DNA of 64,000 bases from an uncultured Bacteroidales bacterium (GTDB lineage: Bacteria > Bacteroidota > Bacteroidia > Bacteroidales > Paludibacteraceae). This document shows positions 29,356 through 38,600 of this stretch, piece after piece. The notes below the pieces were generated by a model. It was not told the DNA's origin and did no database searches. It was given only the letters and a program-made list of their open reading frames with translations. The stretch covers positions 24,592 to 88,591 of the forward strand of contig CADCBB010000011.1 in the NCBI GenBank assembly GCA_902799555.1, in the 5' to 3' direction. Positions within the stretch are counted from its first letter, which is position 1. Each line of letters begins with the position of its first letter. The position numbers and the translations under genes are program-made.

Positions 29356-30693
29356 TTATTTTGTGCATTTTTCCACGATTTCACCCCGTAATGTAGCAGC
29401 AGAGGCTTCTGAAACACGCACATAGACGATATCTCCCACTTTCTGGTCCGTACGTGGGAAAACGACCGTTTTGTACTGCGGTGTGCGGCCGTACATGTCA
29501 TCGTGGCTGCGTTTGGAGAAACCTTCTACCAGCACCTCCACTGTCTTTCCTATCTCGCGTTGGTTGGACTCAAGGGATAGTTGGGTTTGAAGGGCGATGA
29601 TCTCATTGAGTCGGCGCACTTTCTCCTCTTCGGGAATGTTATCCGGCAGATGTTTGGAGGCATAGGTGCCCGGACGTTCCGAGTACTTGAACATAAACGC
29701 AGAATCGAATCCCACCTCCCGCATGAGGCTAAGCGTCTCGGAATGATCTTCCAACGTCTCGTCATGGAAACCGCATAAGATATCCGTACTGATGGCCGCA
29801 TCGGGCAGGATACGACGTATCGCTGCCACGCGTTCCAGATACCACTCCCGCGTATATTTGCGATTCATGAGTTTGAGCACATGGTTCGATCCCGACTGCA
29901 CCGCCAGATGGATAAAATTACAGAGGTTATCATGCCGACTGATAGCCTCTAAGGTCTTGTCGGACATATCCTTGGGGTGTGAGGTGGTGAAACGGATACG
30001 CATATCCGGTACAGCCTCTGCTACCCGTTCCAGCAAATCAGCAAAGTCAATATCCTCATACTTATACGAATTGACGTTCTGTCCGAGGAGCGTCACCTCT
30101 TTATAACCGCGCGCGCGTAGATCCCGCACTTCTGCGAGGATAGATTCCACATCCCGGCTGCGCTCACGTCCACGGGTATAAGGTACAACGCAGTAAGCAC
30201 AAAAATTATTACATCCGCGCATGATAGACACAAACCCGCTGATAGAGCGTCCGATACGCGCCGGAATGATATGGCGGTAGGTCTCTGTTGTACTCAGTTG
30301 TACGTTCATGGCCTTATGTCCCTGTTCGCATTGTGCCAGCAGGTTCGGGATATCGAGGTACGCATCAGGACCGGCTACGAAATCTACGCCAAACGTATCA
30401 ATCAACTCCTGCCCCATACGCTCCGCCATACAGCCGATGACACCGATGATCGGCTTTCCACTTTCCACTTTCCACTTTCCACCTTTAATATGCGCCTTCA
30501 GCTCTCGCAGACGCGAACCGACTTTCTGCTCGGCATTGTCACGGATAGAACAGGTGTTAAGCAGGATGATATCCGCATCCTCCCAACGCTCGGTCAACTC
30601 GGCATCAGCAGTCTGCAAAATAGCCGCCACCACCTCGCTATCCGCCACATTCATTTGGCATCCGTAGGTCTCAATATAGAATTTTTTACTCAT
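29356..30693 (-). CDS. miaB: tRNA-2-methylthio-N6-dimethylallyladenosine synthase
   Basis: The protein has 445 residues. An N-terminal UPF0004 domain with 'ETYGCQMN' and 'NTCSIRDNAE' is followed by the radical SAM core 'RGCNNFCAYCVVPYTRG' (CxxxCxxC) and a C-terminal TRAM domain. It adds a methylthio group to tRNA A37. The start at 30693 (MSKKFYIETYGCQMN) is preferred; about 66 upstream codons are open but cross the tRNA-Pro region. A period-7 array (30454-30483) inserts 'GGKWKVESGK' in a loop before 'IGVIGCMAER', where other MiaB proteins have a variable segment. Confidence 0.95.
   Translation of the reverse strand: MSKKFYIETYGCQMNVADSEVVAAILQTADAELTERWEDADIILLNTCSIRDNAEQKVGSRLRELKAHIKGGKWKVESGKPIIGVIGCMAERMGQELIDTFGVDFVAGPDAYLDIPNLLAQCEQGHKAMNVQLSTTETYRHIIPARIGRSISGFVSIMRGCNNFCAYCVVPYTRGRERSRDVESILAEVRDLRARGYKEVTLLGQNVNSYKYEDIDFADLLERVAEAVPDMRIRFTTSHPKDMSDKTLEAISRHDNLCNFIHLAVQSGSNHVLKLMNRKYTREWYLERVAAIRRILPDAAISTDILCGFHDETLEDHSETLSLMREVGFDSAFMFKYSERPGTYASKHLPDNIPEEEKVRRLNEIIALQTQLSLESNQREIGKTVEVLVEGFSKRSHDDMYGRTPQYKTVVFPRTDQKVGDIVYVRVSEASAATLRGEIVEKCTK
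30454..30483. repeat. CTTTCCA period-7 array in miaB
   Basis: CTTTCCA units repeat four times in frame. The same unit occurs in tsaB (33653-33680), giving the same peptide, GKWKVES, in two unrelated proteins. Confidence 0.9.
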
Positions 30694-30718
30694 TTTCGTT
30701 AAAAAAAGCGCAATAAAT

Positions 30719-30749
30719 TTGCGTATGTCATTTTTTTGTTGTACCTTTG
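30719..30749 (+). promoter_or_regulatory. Promoter of tRNA-Pro
   Basis: TTG (30719-30721), CGTATGTC and T-tract, TACCTTTG (30742-30749). Transcription should start near 30755, 20 bases before the tRNA. Confidence 0.85.
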
Positions 30750-30773
30750 CACCCGCTTTTGAAAAATAAAGCG

Positions 30774-30847
30774 CGGGAAGTGGCGCAGCCCGGTAGCGCA
30801 ACGGTCTGGGGGACCGGAGGTCGCGTGTTCGAATCACGTCTTCCCGA
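30774..30847 (+). tRNA. tRNA-Pro (anticodon GGG)
   Basis: The acceptor stem CGGGAAG pairs with CTTCCCG. The anticodon loop CTGGGGG gives anticodon GGG on a CGGT/ACCG stem with one mismatch at the base. The T loop is TTCGAAT. A is the discriminator; CCA is not encoded. A long hairpin terminator follows directly. Confidence 0.92.
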
Positions 30848-30882
30848 CAAAAGAGAACTTCGGTTCTCTTTTTTGTTGGGAA
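30840..30882 (+). terminator. Extended terminator of tRNA-Pro
   Basis: AAGAGAAC, tetraloop TTCG, GTTCTCTT, then T residues. Flanking sequence CTTCCCGACAAAA (30840-30852) pairs with TTTTGTTGGGAAG (30870-30882) with one mismatch, so the tRNA 3' strand is itself part of a long alternative stem. Confidence 0.85.
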
Positions 30883-30897
30883 GAATGGCACGCTTTA

Positions 30898-30927
30898 CTT
30901 CCCGACAAAAACAGCTTCGGCTGTTTT
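30898..30927. terminator. Second terminator with a copy of the tRNA-Pro 3' end
   Basis: CTTCCCGACAAAA (30898-30910) repeats the tRNA 3' end exactly. It is followed by the stem AAAACAGC-TTCG-GCTGTTTT (30908-30927), a TTCG tetraloop hairpin between convergent tRNA-Pro and porW. Confidence 0.8.
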
Positions 30928-30929
30928 TT

Positions 30930-33560
30930 TTATAACAGCGGCAGGTTCACTTCGGTGACTGCCTTTATTTGTATCTGCTCGAGTCGAGTTTGCATCTCGG
31001 CATTCTTCTGCATCAGGTCAATCCACCATTCAGCTTCATCCAGGTCGGCGAATCCGCTGACACGCAGCGCGCAAGTGGTTTTATATACCGGCATCTTCTG
31101 CAGGTCAAAATCACGGATGAGGAATTGGCTGAAGTTAAACAGCGCCACTTCGTAGAGCAACTCATTCAGGGCTTGCTCATCTTCTTGCGGCAATATCAGC
31201 AGCACGACAGATGGTTGCTTACGGTCTTCGCTCCACTCCATCTGCATCTTCTGCTCTTCTTCGTCCGCTGTATCTTGGGTCTTACCACGCAAATCTTCCA
31301 GACTACCGGTCGCTCCGCCTTTCTGGCTCTCCATACCCTGCCCCATCATCGCAAGCATCTCTTTAGCCATCGTCCCCAGTTCGGTCGTACCATAGTCACG
31401 CACCATCTCCTGCAGTGCCTCCACAAACGCCTCCTGTCCTTCGGTACGTGCCACCGACACCGCATTGAGGAAGAGGAAACGGGGAGCGAGCGACCAATGG
31501 TCATTGGTCATTTGAGATTTGTGATTTTTGATTTGTGATTTCACCTCAGTAAAGCGACCATGCTTGTAAGCATCGTACGTCAACGCATAGAGCGAGTCTT
31601 GCGTCGCTAACATATGCCGCATGCGGGCGATATAGTCCGCATCGTGCCGCAAGGCCTGCAAGCGCATATCTTCGTAGATATCGGTCATGCAAGGATGGTT
31701 CGGGAAACGACGCTCCAGTTCGTGCAGCGTCTCCTCGGCCTGCAGCGTATCATTGAGTCGGTCGCGATAGAGGAAATAGAGAGCTACCATCCCATCCCGC
31801 CATAAACTGTCGCTCAGCGCATAATCCTGATCGGTACGCGGTATCTGCTGCAGGTAATACTCCGGTTTATGGATATCGGTCTCCAGTTTAGAAGCAGATG
31901 CAGCGGTAGAGTCTTGTCCTATAGAATCAGACAAAGCCTCATTCTCCTCATCCGTTAATCCGTTCGTTCCATCATCCGCTATCAGCACCTGTTTGCTTTG
32001 GCGTCTCCAGTTATCTTCAAGCGGTCGGTTACCCCATTTGCGCCGCCATTCCTGCTGCCCCTGCTTGACGAGTTGCGGGTTGTAGAAATACCATTCGCCC
32101 TTCTGTCCGCCGCTACCGCCGAGCATATTGGCAGTATTGACACTTCGCAGTCCTTCATCGCCATGCGCCATTTCGCGGGCAGCCTCAGCCTGACGGATAG
32201 AATCTTGTTTCTCCGCTTCGATGAGCTCAGCGATGATCTTTTCCACTACGGCACGTTGCTCCTCTTCGCTCATATGGCCGAGGCGTTGGAGCGAGTCTTG
32301 AAGTTGGACTTGGTTATATGATACAATCAGTTCATCCAGCACTTCGGATCGCTTAAGCATCCGCGCATACTCCTTATGTTCGGCCGTAAGAATCGTCACC
32401 GCTTCACGGTAACAAGGTTGGGCCTTGACGTAGTTATGCTGCTCAAAATAGATATCGCCTGCACGCATGAGGATAGCGGCTTTCACTGTACCGGCCTGCG
32501 TTGATTCGGCGATCGCTTTCTCGTACATCTCCAACGCCTTAACGGTATCTTTATACTGCAGATGGATATTTCCCATCGTGCCGTAGATCTGATCGAGCCG
32601 GTCTTTGAACTTCGTCTGTTTGGTCATCGCGCGTAGTTGACGCAGGCTGTTCTTCCCACCCAGTTCCGCCATGCGGATACGGGCATTGAACTCCATCTCG
32701 TTGGGCGGCGCCATGCGTACGACATGCTTATAGGCTTGAAGGGCTTCGTCCTTGTTGCCCTCTTTCTCATATAGTTGTCCCAGCACGTAAGCAAACCGCG
32801 GACGGTAGATCTTACGTTTCTCATACGGCAGGGCTATCTTCACGAACGGCAGGGCCTCGCGGTAATGCTCACCCTTGAGCAACACATCCGCTTTGACAGC
32901 CGAATAGAGTTTGGCATGCTTCTTACTGAGCGCATCGATCTGCACGCGGTTCAGCGCATCCTCCGCCTCGTACTGCCATCCCATCTCGGCATACGCACGC
33001 GCGATCCATAGACGGCATTGCGCGATGATGTCAGGATCATTCTGATAGTGATTAATGATATAATTGAAGGTACTGACCGCACCTAAGAAATCGCCTTTAT
33101 GGAACTCTGCCTGACCGAGTCGAAGCCATGCCAGATGCATCTCGGCATTGAACTCCTCGGATTGGAGCCATAACTTATATTTGGGATCGTTCGCCTTTTT
33201 CGGGTCACGTTTGGGTTTCGCTTTGATAGAATGCAACTTGATACACTTGCGGCATTTCTCGATGGTCTTATCCATCTGAGAACTCGCCGCCTCAGCTGCT
33301 TGATGGTTGGATACCGGGTAGAGATACAGCACCGTGCTGTAATCATCCGTATTGGCATCCCGTATGGCTTTGAGACCTTCTTCATAGGCCGCATTGCCAT
33401 TAAAAAGAATATTATATTTGACTTTCGTCTGATGGAACGACCGAGTCGCCCACGTATTTTTCTGCGTGGAGCAAGATATAATTGAAAATTGAAAATTGAA
33501 AATTGAAAGGATTATCAACCCTCTCACTATACCTCTATATGTCTTTCTTTCACTTTTCAC
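30930..33560 (-). CDS. porW: Type IX secretion / gliding component PorW (SprE-like) lipoprotein
   Basis: The 876-residue protein has a lipoprotein-type signal (..SIISC, Cys about residue 30), then 'NTWATRSFHQTKVKYNILFNGNAAYEEG', a block characteristic of PorW/SprE. A long run of tetratricopeptide-like helical repeats covers residues about 40-480 ('AEFHKGDFLGAVSTFNYII', 'QLYEKEGNKDEALQAYKHVV'), and the C-terminal third is acidic-charged with a final beta segment. PorW is an outer-membrane-associated lipoprotein required for type IX secretion and links the secretion machine to its partners. Two period-7 arrays are in frame (31495-31544 and 33480-33508); the latter encodes part of the signal peptide. 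It converges on tRNA-Pro and is followed upstream by tsaB. Confidence 0.85.
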   Translation of the reverse strand: MKSERKTYRGIVRGLIILSIFNFQFSIISCSTQKNTWATRSFHQTKVKYNILFNGNAAYEEGLKAIRDANTDDYSTVLYLYPVSNHQAAEAASSQMDKTIEKCRKCIKLHSIKAKPKRDPKKANDPKYKLWLQSEEFNAEMHLAWLRLGQAEFHKGDFLGAVSTFNYIINHYQNDPDIIAQCRLWIARAYAEMGWQYEAEDALNRVQIDALSKKHAKLYSAVKADVLLKGEHYREALPFVKIALPYEKRKIYRPRFAYVLGQLYEKEGNKDEALQAYKHVVRMAPPNEMEFNARIRMAELGGKNSLRQLRAMTKQTKFKDRLDQIYGTMGNIHLQYKDTVKALEMYEKAIAESTQAGTVKAAILMRAGDIYFEQHNYVKAQPCYREAVTILTAEHKEYARMLKRSEVLDELIVSYNQVQLQDSLQRLGHMSEEEQRAVVEKIIAELIEAEKQDSIRQAEAAREMAHGDEGLRSVNTANMLGGSGGQKGEWYFYNPQLVKQGQQEWRRKWGNRPLEDNWRRQSKQVLIADDGTNGLTDEENEALSDSIGQDSTAASASKLETDIHKPEYYLQQIPRTDQDYALSDSLWRDGMVALYFLYRDRLNDTLQAEETLHELERRFPNHPCMTDIYEDMRLQALRHDADYIARMRHMLATQDSLYALTYDAYKHGRFTEVKSQIKNHKSQMTNDHWSLAPRFLFLNAVSVARTEGQEAFVEALQEMVRDYGTTELGTMAKEMLAMMGQGMESQKGGATGSLEDLRGKTQDTADEEEQKMQMEWSEDRKQPSVVLLILPQEDEQALNELLYEVALFNFSQFLIRDFDLQKMPVYKTTCALRVSGFADLDEAEWWIDLMQKNAEMQTRLEQIQIKAVTEVNLPLL
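31495..31544. repeat. Period-7 array in porW
   Basis: ATGGTCA, TTGGTCA, TTTGAGA, TTTGTGA, TTTTTGA, TTTGTGA: seven-base units, at least six in frame, coding for a Lys/Ser/Asn-rich linker. Confidence 0.85.
33480..33508. repeat. GAAAATT period-7 array in the porW signal peptide
   Basis: Four AATTGAA units encode 'FNFQFSII' of the hydrophobic signal region just before the lipobox Cys. Confidence 0.85.
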
Positions 33561-33581
33561 TTTTCTCCTTTCACTTTATTT
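33542..33581. repeat. TTTCACT period-7 array between tsaB and porW
   Basis: TTTCACT/TTTCTCC units with period 7 span the porW start codon region and the tsaB stop. Confidence 0.75.
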
Positions 33582-34229
33582 GAGTCCTTTGACATGACTC
33601 TGTGCGGCAATAAATTCTTTGAGATAGAAAGGCTCGTAATATGCAAGATCTACACTTTCCACTTTCCACTTTCCACTTTCTGCCAACGCTCCTACATACT
33701 GCGCTTCGGGTACGATATCGGGAATATAATGCCAGTTGGGTTTGGTAAGCACCGGTTGGCATTTGGCAGCTCCGTCACCGAAGTAATAGACATTCTCATC
33801 TCCGGCATACAGGCTATCTTCATTCTCTACAACTACGGCTTTGGTTTCCCCATCCATCATCGTATAGACCTCCATGCGACGCGCGTCTATCATAGGAATC
33901 AAGCGGCCTTGCTTAACACCGGATGCCTCGCAGAGTACCTCCAATGTCGGTACGGGGATGAGGGGCACATTAAGGCCGTAGCAGAGGCCTTTGGCAGTAG
34001 AGGCACCTATACGGAGGCCCGTATAACTGCCCGGTCCTTCGGAGAGCGCTACTGCATCGATAGACATATGCTGCTCCCGCGCGAACGAGAGCAGTTCCTC
34101 TATATACATCGGCAGCAACCGCGCATGGTTACTTCCTTCGTAGTTAATACACTGCTTGATCAGCGAACCGTCTTTACAGACGGCCGCTGAACAAACAGAT
34201 GTACTGGTTTCGATACATAGTATCGTCAT
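33576..34229 (-). CDS. tsaB: tRNA threonylcarbamoyladenosine biosynthesis protein TsaB
   Basis: The 217-residue protein has the ASKHA fold: 'MTILCIETSTSVCSAAV', the 'GPGSYTGLRIGASTAKGL' loop (about residue 65), and 'IPMIDARRMEVYTMM'. TsaB is the partner of TsaD in making t6A37 of ANN-decoding tRNAs. A period-7 array (33653-33680) inserts the in-frame peptide 'SGKWKVES' in the C-terminal region. Its stop lies 16 bases upstream of porW's ATG. Confidence 0.93.
   Translation of the reverse strand: MTILCIETSTSVCSAAVCKDGSLIKQCINYEGSNHARLLPMYIEELLSFAREQHMSIDAVALSEGPGSYTGLRIGASTAKGLCYGLNVPLIPVPTLEVLCEASGVKQGRLIPMIDARRMEVYTMMDGETKAVVVENEDSLYAGDENVYYFGDGAAKCQPVLTKPNWHYIPDIVPEAQYVGALAESGKWKVESVDLAYYEPFYLKEFIAAQSHVKGLK
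33653..33680. repeat. CTTTCCA period-7 array in tsaB
   Basis: Four CTTTCCA units, the same unit as the array in miaB, are in frame in the tsaB C-terminal domain. Confidence 0.9.
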
Positions 34230-34232
34230 GCC

Positions 34233-35633
34233 TTAGAAGAGTTTGGAATCTTTAAACTGTTTTTTCTTCGGGAAGTTGAAGTGGTATGCCACCTTAACAC
34301 CGGCATCGAAGAAACTCAACTTATCGGTATAGGCATGCGTAGCAGACAAAACGTCCAATTTAGCCACGGACGAACCGTCTCCTGCCGGAGCTGTCAAGTT
34401 GAATAAGCCATCGGCGTTCGGGGTGTTCTTGTAGGATAAGTTCCATCCGTAGTTGGCATACGCACCCAGGCCGAGCGAGTTACCGCTCTTCAGAACCCAC
34501 TCATAACCGATTTCAGCAGTCAGCATGAGGTTCATATTGAATTGGATACCGTTCTTCTCCGTTGGTTGTTGACCTTCGTACTTACCGGTTACCACATTAT
34601 CACGCATGGTGACACCGGTCTCTTCGAAGTATGCAGAGATATGTGTCTGATCGATGTTAGCCGTTTGCTGATACGGAGTATACAACGGGATCATCAGTTT
34701 CGGACCCACATTGAAGAACACACCGTTATCAGCTATCAACGAGAATAATACCGGGATCTCCAATTGGAGTTGGTGGTCAGTCTCTTTGATATCCTTAACA
34801 TCAACGGTATAGTATACCTGAGAAGTACCTGCCGTTTGAGGAGGGAGGTTCTTATAGTCGGAATCCAGTTTCAGGCTACTCTGTTGATAACCGATACCAA
34901 GGCCTGCAATGATACCGAGATCTACAGGACGACCGTCCTTAGCCCAATAGTGGGCATATTGCAGATCCAGCACAGCATCTCCACCGCAGAGCCAATTAGC
35001 ATTCTCTGTATGATGCATGAGGGACGAAGCACCTCCGCGCACTCCGATCGTGAAACGGTCGTAGTTATGCTTGAAGTTCTGCTGACTCATGATCGTTTCT
35101 TCGCTCTTGGCTTGCTCCGTCAACGGCTCCTCTTTCTGAGGCTCTTGAGCTTTCGGCTCTTCTACTACCGGTTCTTCTGCTACCGGAGCAGGTTGATCGA
35201 TCTCCGGCTCTTCTGCTACCACCGGTTCGGATTCGGGTTTCGCCGGAGCAGGTTCTTCCACTACCGGTTCCTCTTTAACTACTACCGGTTCTTCAACTAC
35301 CGGTTTCTCTTCTACCACCGGCTCTTGCTCACGCGGATGCACGGGAATCAAACACTCCTCGCAGATCCATGAATTGATGTTCATCAGCAACACACCTTCG
35401 GGGAAACGTTTCGTTCCTAATTGATATACGGTATGTACTTTATCCCATACCCAAACAGAAGGTCTCTCACCGGTGAGGTACTCTTGGCACTCGCGTTTGA
35501 TCATCACGGAGTCGCCCTTCGCCACTTTCCATGTATGTTGGCTTGGTTCCGCAGCCTGCTGTGCCGACATAGTCGACACAACAGATGCGCTTATCATAGT
35601 GGCTGCAATCAGAATAGTTTTAATAGTCTTCAT
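34233..35633 (-). CDS. Outer-membrane barrel protein with Pro/Glu-rich linker
   Basis: The protein has about 466 residues. A signal peptide (MKTIKTILIAATMISASVVSTMSA) is followed by a short domain with two cysteines ('WICEECLIP'). A low-complexity P-V-V-E-E-P linker (about residues 100-190) is rich in 'PVVEEP' repeats, and the C-terminal half is a beta-barrel-like region ('FTIGVRGGASSLMHH', 'LQLEIPVLFSLI', 'FFDAGVKVAYHFNF'). The linker could span the periplasm, with the barrel in the outer membrane, as in OmpA-like or PorT-like proteins; I cannot name it. It is the last gene of the leftward 59-34-kb surface block and starts a few bases beyond the stop of the giant protein. Confidence 0.75.
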   Translation of the reverse strand: MKTIKTILIAATMISASVVSTMSAQQAAEPSQHTWKVAKGDSVMIKRECQEYLTGERPSVWVWDKVHTVYQLGTKRFPEGVLLMNINSWICEECLIPVHPREQEPVVEEKPVVEEPVVVKEEPVVEEPAPAKPESEPVVAEEPEIDQPAPVAEEPVVEEPKAQEPQKEEPLTEQAKSEETIMSQQNFKHNYDRFTIGVRGGASSLMHHTENANWLCGGDAVLDLQYAHYWAKDGRPVDLGIIAGLGIGYQQSSLKLDSDYKNLPPQTAGTSQVYYTVDVKDIKETDHQLQLEIPVLFSLIADNGVFFNVGPKLMIPLYTPYQQTANIDQTHISAYFEETGVTMRDNVVTGKYEGQQPTEKNGIQFNMNLMLTAEIGYEWVLKSGNSLGLGAYANYGWNLSYKNTPNADGLFNLTAPAGDGSSVAKLDVLSATHAYTDKLSFFDAGVKVAYHFNFPKKKQFKDSKLF

Positions 35634-35647
35634 AGTGCTACCTCCTA

Positions 35648-38600
35648 TCATTTAACAATGTAACGTAAGGTTGTCTTCATCTCTTCACTGCTCAACTCAA
35701 CCAGATAGAATCCTAAGTCGTTAGCTGCCTTGATGGTGAAGGACTCTTCGCCATACGAGATGTATGTACGTTGGAGTAATCCATCGGCAGAGTAGATGCG
35801 GATCGTGGTCTGCTCCATCGGGTTAAGGTTGATCACTTGGATATCCTGACCCGGCTTGCTCAGCGACGGCACGAGTGCCGGAGCGGCAGCGGAATTACCG
35901 ATGGTGATGACTCTGGTGATACCTTGTGCACCGCAAGCATCTGCAGAGGTGGCCGGAATATCAATTACGGCGTAGTACTTATTGCCTGCCGGCAGCGGTT
36001 CACCGTTCGGTAAGGTATAGTAATAACCCTTCCATACTTCCTTATCATTATTGACATCCGGCGTTGCACCGAGCATCTGATACCAGGTTACATATTCCGG
36101 ATGCTCCAGATCCAGTGAATCAAGCTTCCAACCCAGTTCCTTAATCTGGTTACGGTTGATCATGATGACACGATAACCATAGTATGCTTTCACCTCAAGG
36201 GTATCTACATACGGCATGTTAATAGTCAGATCGAGCGTACATATCGAGTCGCAATTATGGATCGTAGCCAGCGTATCGGAGTAGAGACCCGATTGCGTAT
36301 AGCGAACACCATGCCAATCGAAATAGTAGCAGTGTGTCTCTTTCTCGGTCGGAGCTTTCACGCTATTATGGATCGTGAGATGCAGCGTAAGCATCGAGTC
36401 ACAACCTGCTGCATTCTTGAGCAGATGGTCGTAATCACCGGAAGCGGTATATTTCTGACCATACCAGGTGAACTCATCGCATTCTGCTGCGGTCGTATCG
36501 GTGACAGCCGATGCATGGTTGATCGTAAGCGTCAGACGGATGATTGAATCGCAACCTGCGATATTCGTTAATGAATCGTAGTATACACCACTCGCCGTGT
36601 AGGTATTACCACGCCAATCGAACGACTCACACTCGGTAGCAGTCGTATCGGTGACAGCTGATGGATGGTTGATCGTAAGCGTCAGACGAATGATTGAATC
36701 GCAACCCGCGATATTTGTTAATGAATCGTAGTAAACACCACTCGCCGTGTAGGTCTCACCACGCCAATAGAACGACTCACACTCGGTAGCAGTCGTATCG
36801 GTGACAGCCGAGGAATGATTGATCTTTACATCGACGTAATAGATCTGGTCGCACAAAGAACCTTCTGATAACGGACCGTCGTTATAATAATAGATACCAT
36901 CGGTATAGATGATCGTATCATTATTTAATGCCCAAATGAAGCTATCGCATGCCACAATGATACCCATCACGTCTGCATGCGCCGGATCATAGGTCGTATC
37001 ATTCTTACACGGTGCTACCGGTTCAGCCGGAACAGTGATCATGATGTTCTCACTTGTATCCTTCACGCCGCACTCTGTATTGATCAGATAACGCATGTTC
37101 ATCGTCGAAGCGGTAGCTTGCAGCGTCACGGTGTACGGCATCTTATGCCATGCGCCCAGCGCATCCTCGGCCTCCCACTCGATGAACTGCACATCCATGA
37201 TTGTCTCGTCATCGTAAGTTACGAAGAGCGATTTGAGAGCACTTAGGGTGTAGGTCGTATCAATAACACCGTCTGTTCCCACAGTAGGCATAACGCCTAT
37301 ACCAGCCAACTCGGTTTGATCAACGAGCGTCGGACGATCCAATGCTACGTACGTCACTACGGTATCAATATAACGCGAACGGTTGTAGTAGAGCGGCTCA
37401 ACAGTCTTTACGTTCGGAATCGTATCCGGGTTAACGGCAGGCAGCGGCGGACAAACGAGCTCGCTCTTCGGAGCGTATTTCCATTCCTCGAGCGGGAAGA
37501 CGATGTCCTTGCGGTAAGTAACGCCGCACTCTCCACCCTTGATAACCAAGAGAAGTGTATCGAGTGCTCTCGTCTTCGGATAGTACGAAGTCAAATTGAG
37601 CGATGCCTCGTCTGTCACATCCAAGTCGCCTTCGTCGTAAACCGGTTTTGCCCAGTAAACGGTATCAACTTTGAAGATCGTATCAATAGCTAGAGCATGT
37701 GCACGGTAGATATCCGTCAACTTGATGCTGGACGAATCGACGAACAGTTGCATACCTTGTACGAGTACAGGAGTTGCACCCAGTTTCTTCATCGAATCCA
37801 CCGTCAACGCCTCCGGGGCTACCAGCGGGTGAACTTGGAATAAGGTGATCGAGTCTTTCATCATCGGACCGTCTTGGAACTCAACCGTATCACGCCACTC
37901 CAGCGAAGTATTGATGGTGTACGGGATACCGGTGATTGTATCGGTGAAGGTTTCGCCCGCACATACATAAGCTACGATGGTATCGCGCAACGTATCACGC
38001 GGCACGTTCGGAATCAACTCAGCCCAGATATGAGAAGTGGTATCCGAATTATATTCGATGAACATATACGGAGGCCATCCGAGGTTAGCAATCAGGTCAC
38101 GGTCGATATCGATCGAGTCGCGAGACAACTGACCTTGCTTGTAGGTCTTAGTGATCGTCGCTTGTTCGCCGCATTCGAAGTAAACACTTGCGGATACTTT
38201 GACACTATCTGTAGCATCGCTCCAGTTATCTACGTGCAGACGCAAGTCACAGGTGTCAGGAATAGCTACAGAATCCAAACGAACCTGATACCAGGTCTTT
38301 TGGTTTGCCGGGTTCACATTACCATGCTCCCAGTCAAATACCATCGGATTCATACATGCATCACCGGTGGTCTGCGGAGTATTCAAACGAACCTTCAAAT
38401 CCTTATCGGTCTTCACGCGAACATAGAGCGTGATAGAATCGTTGGTGATGAAACGATGCAGCAAACTATCCATAAACTCAGGATCCGTACCGGAGAAATC
38501 GAAAGTCTGACCGGCTTTCTTAATCGCTTTCTCGATCAACTCACGAACCGGTTTGGTACCATGTCGGTGACCTCCGTTCTTATTGATTGTGCGTTTACGA

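Noticed and set aside
30454-33680. Short tandem arrays considered as CRISPR
   Set aside because: Units are 7-9 bp with no unique spacers and no cas genes are present, so these are simple tandem repeats.
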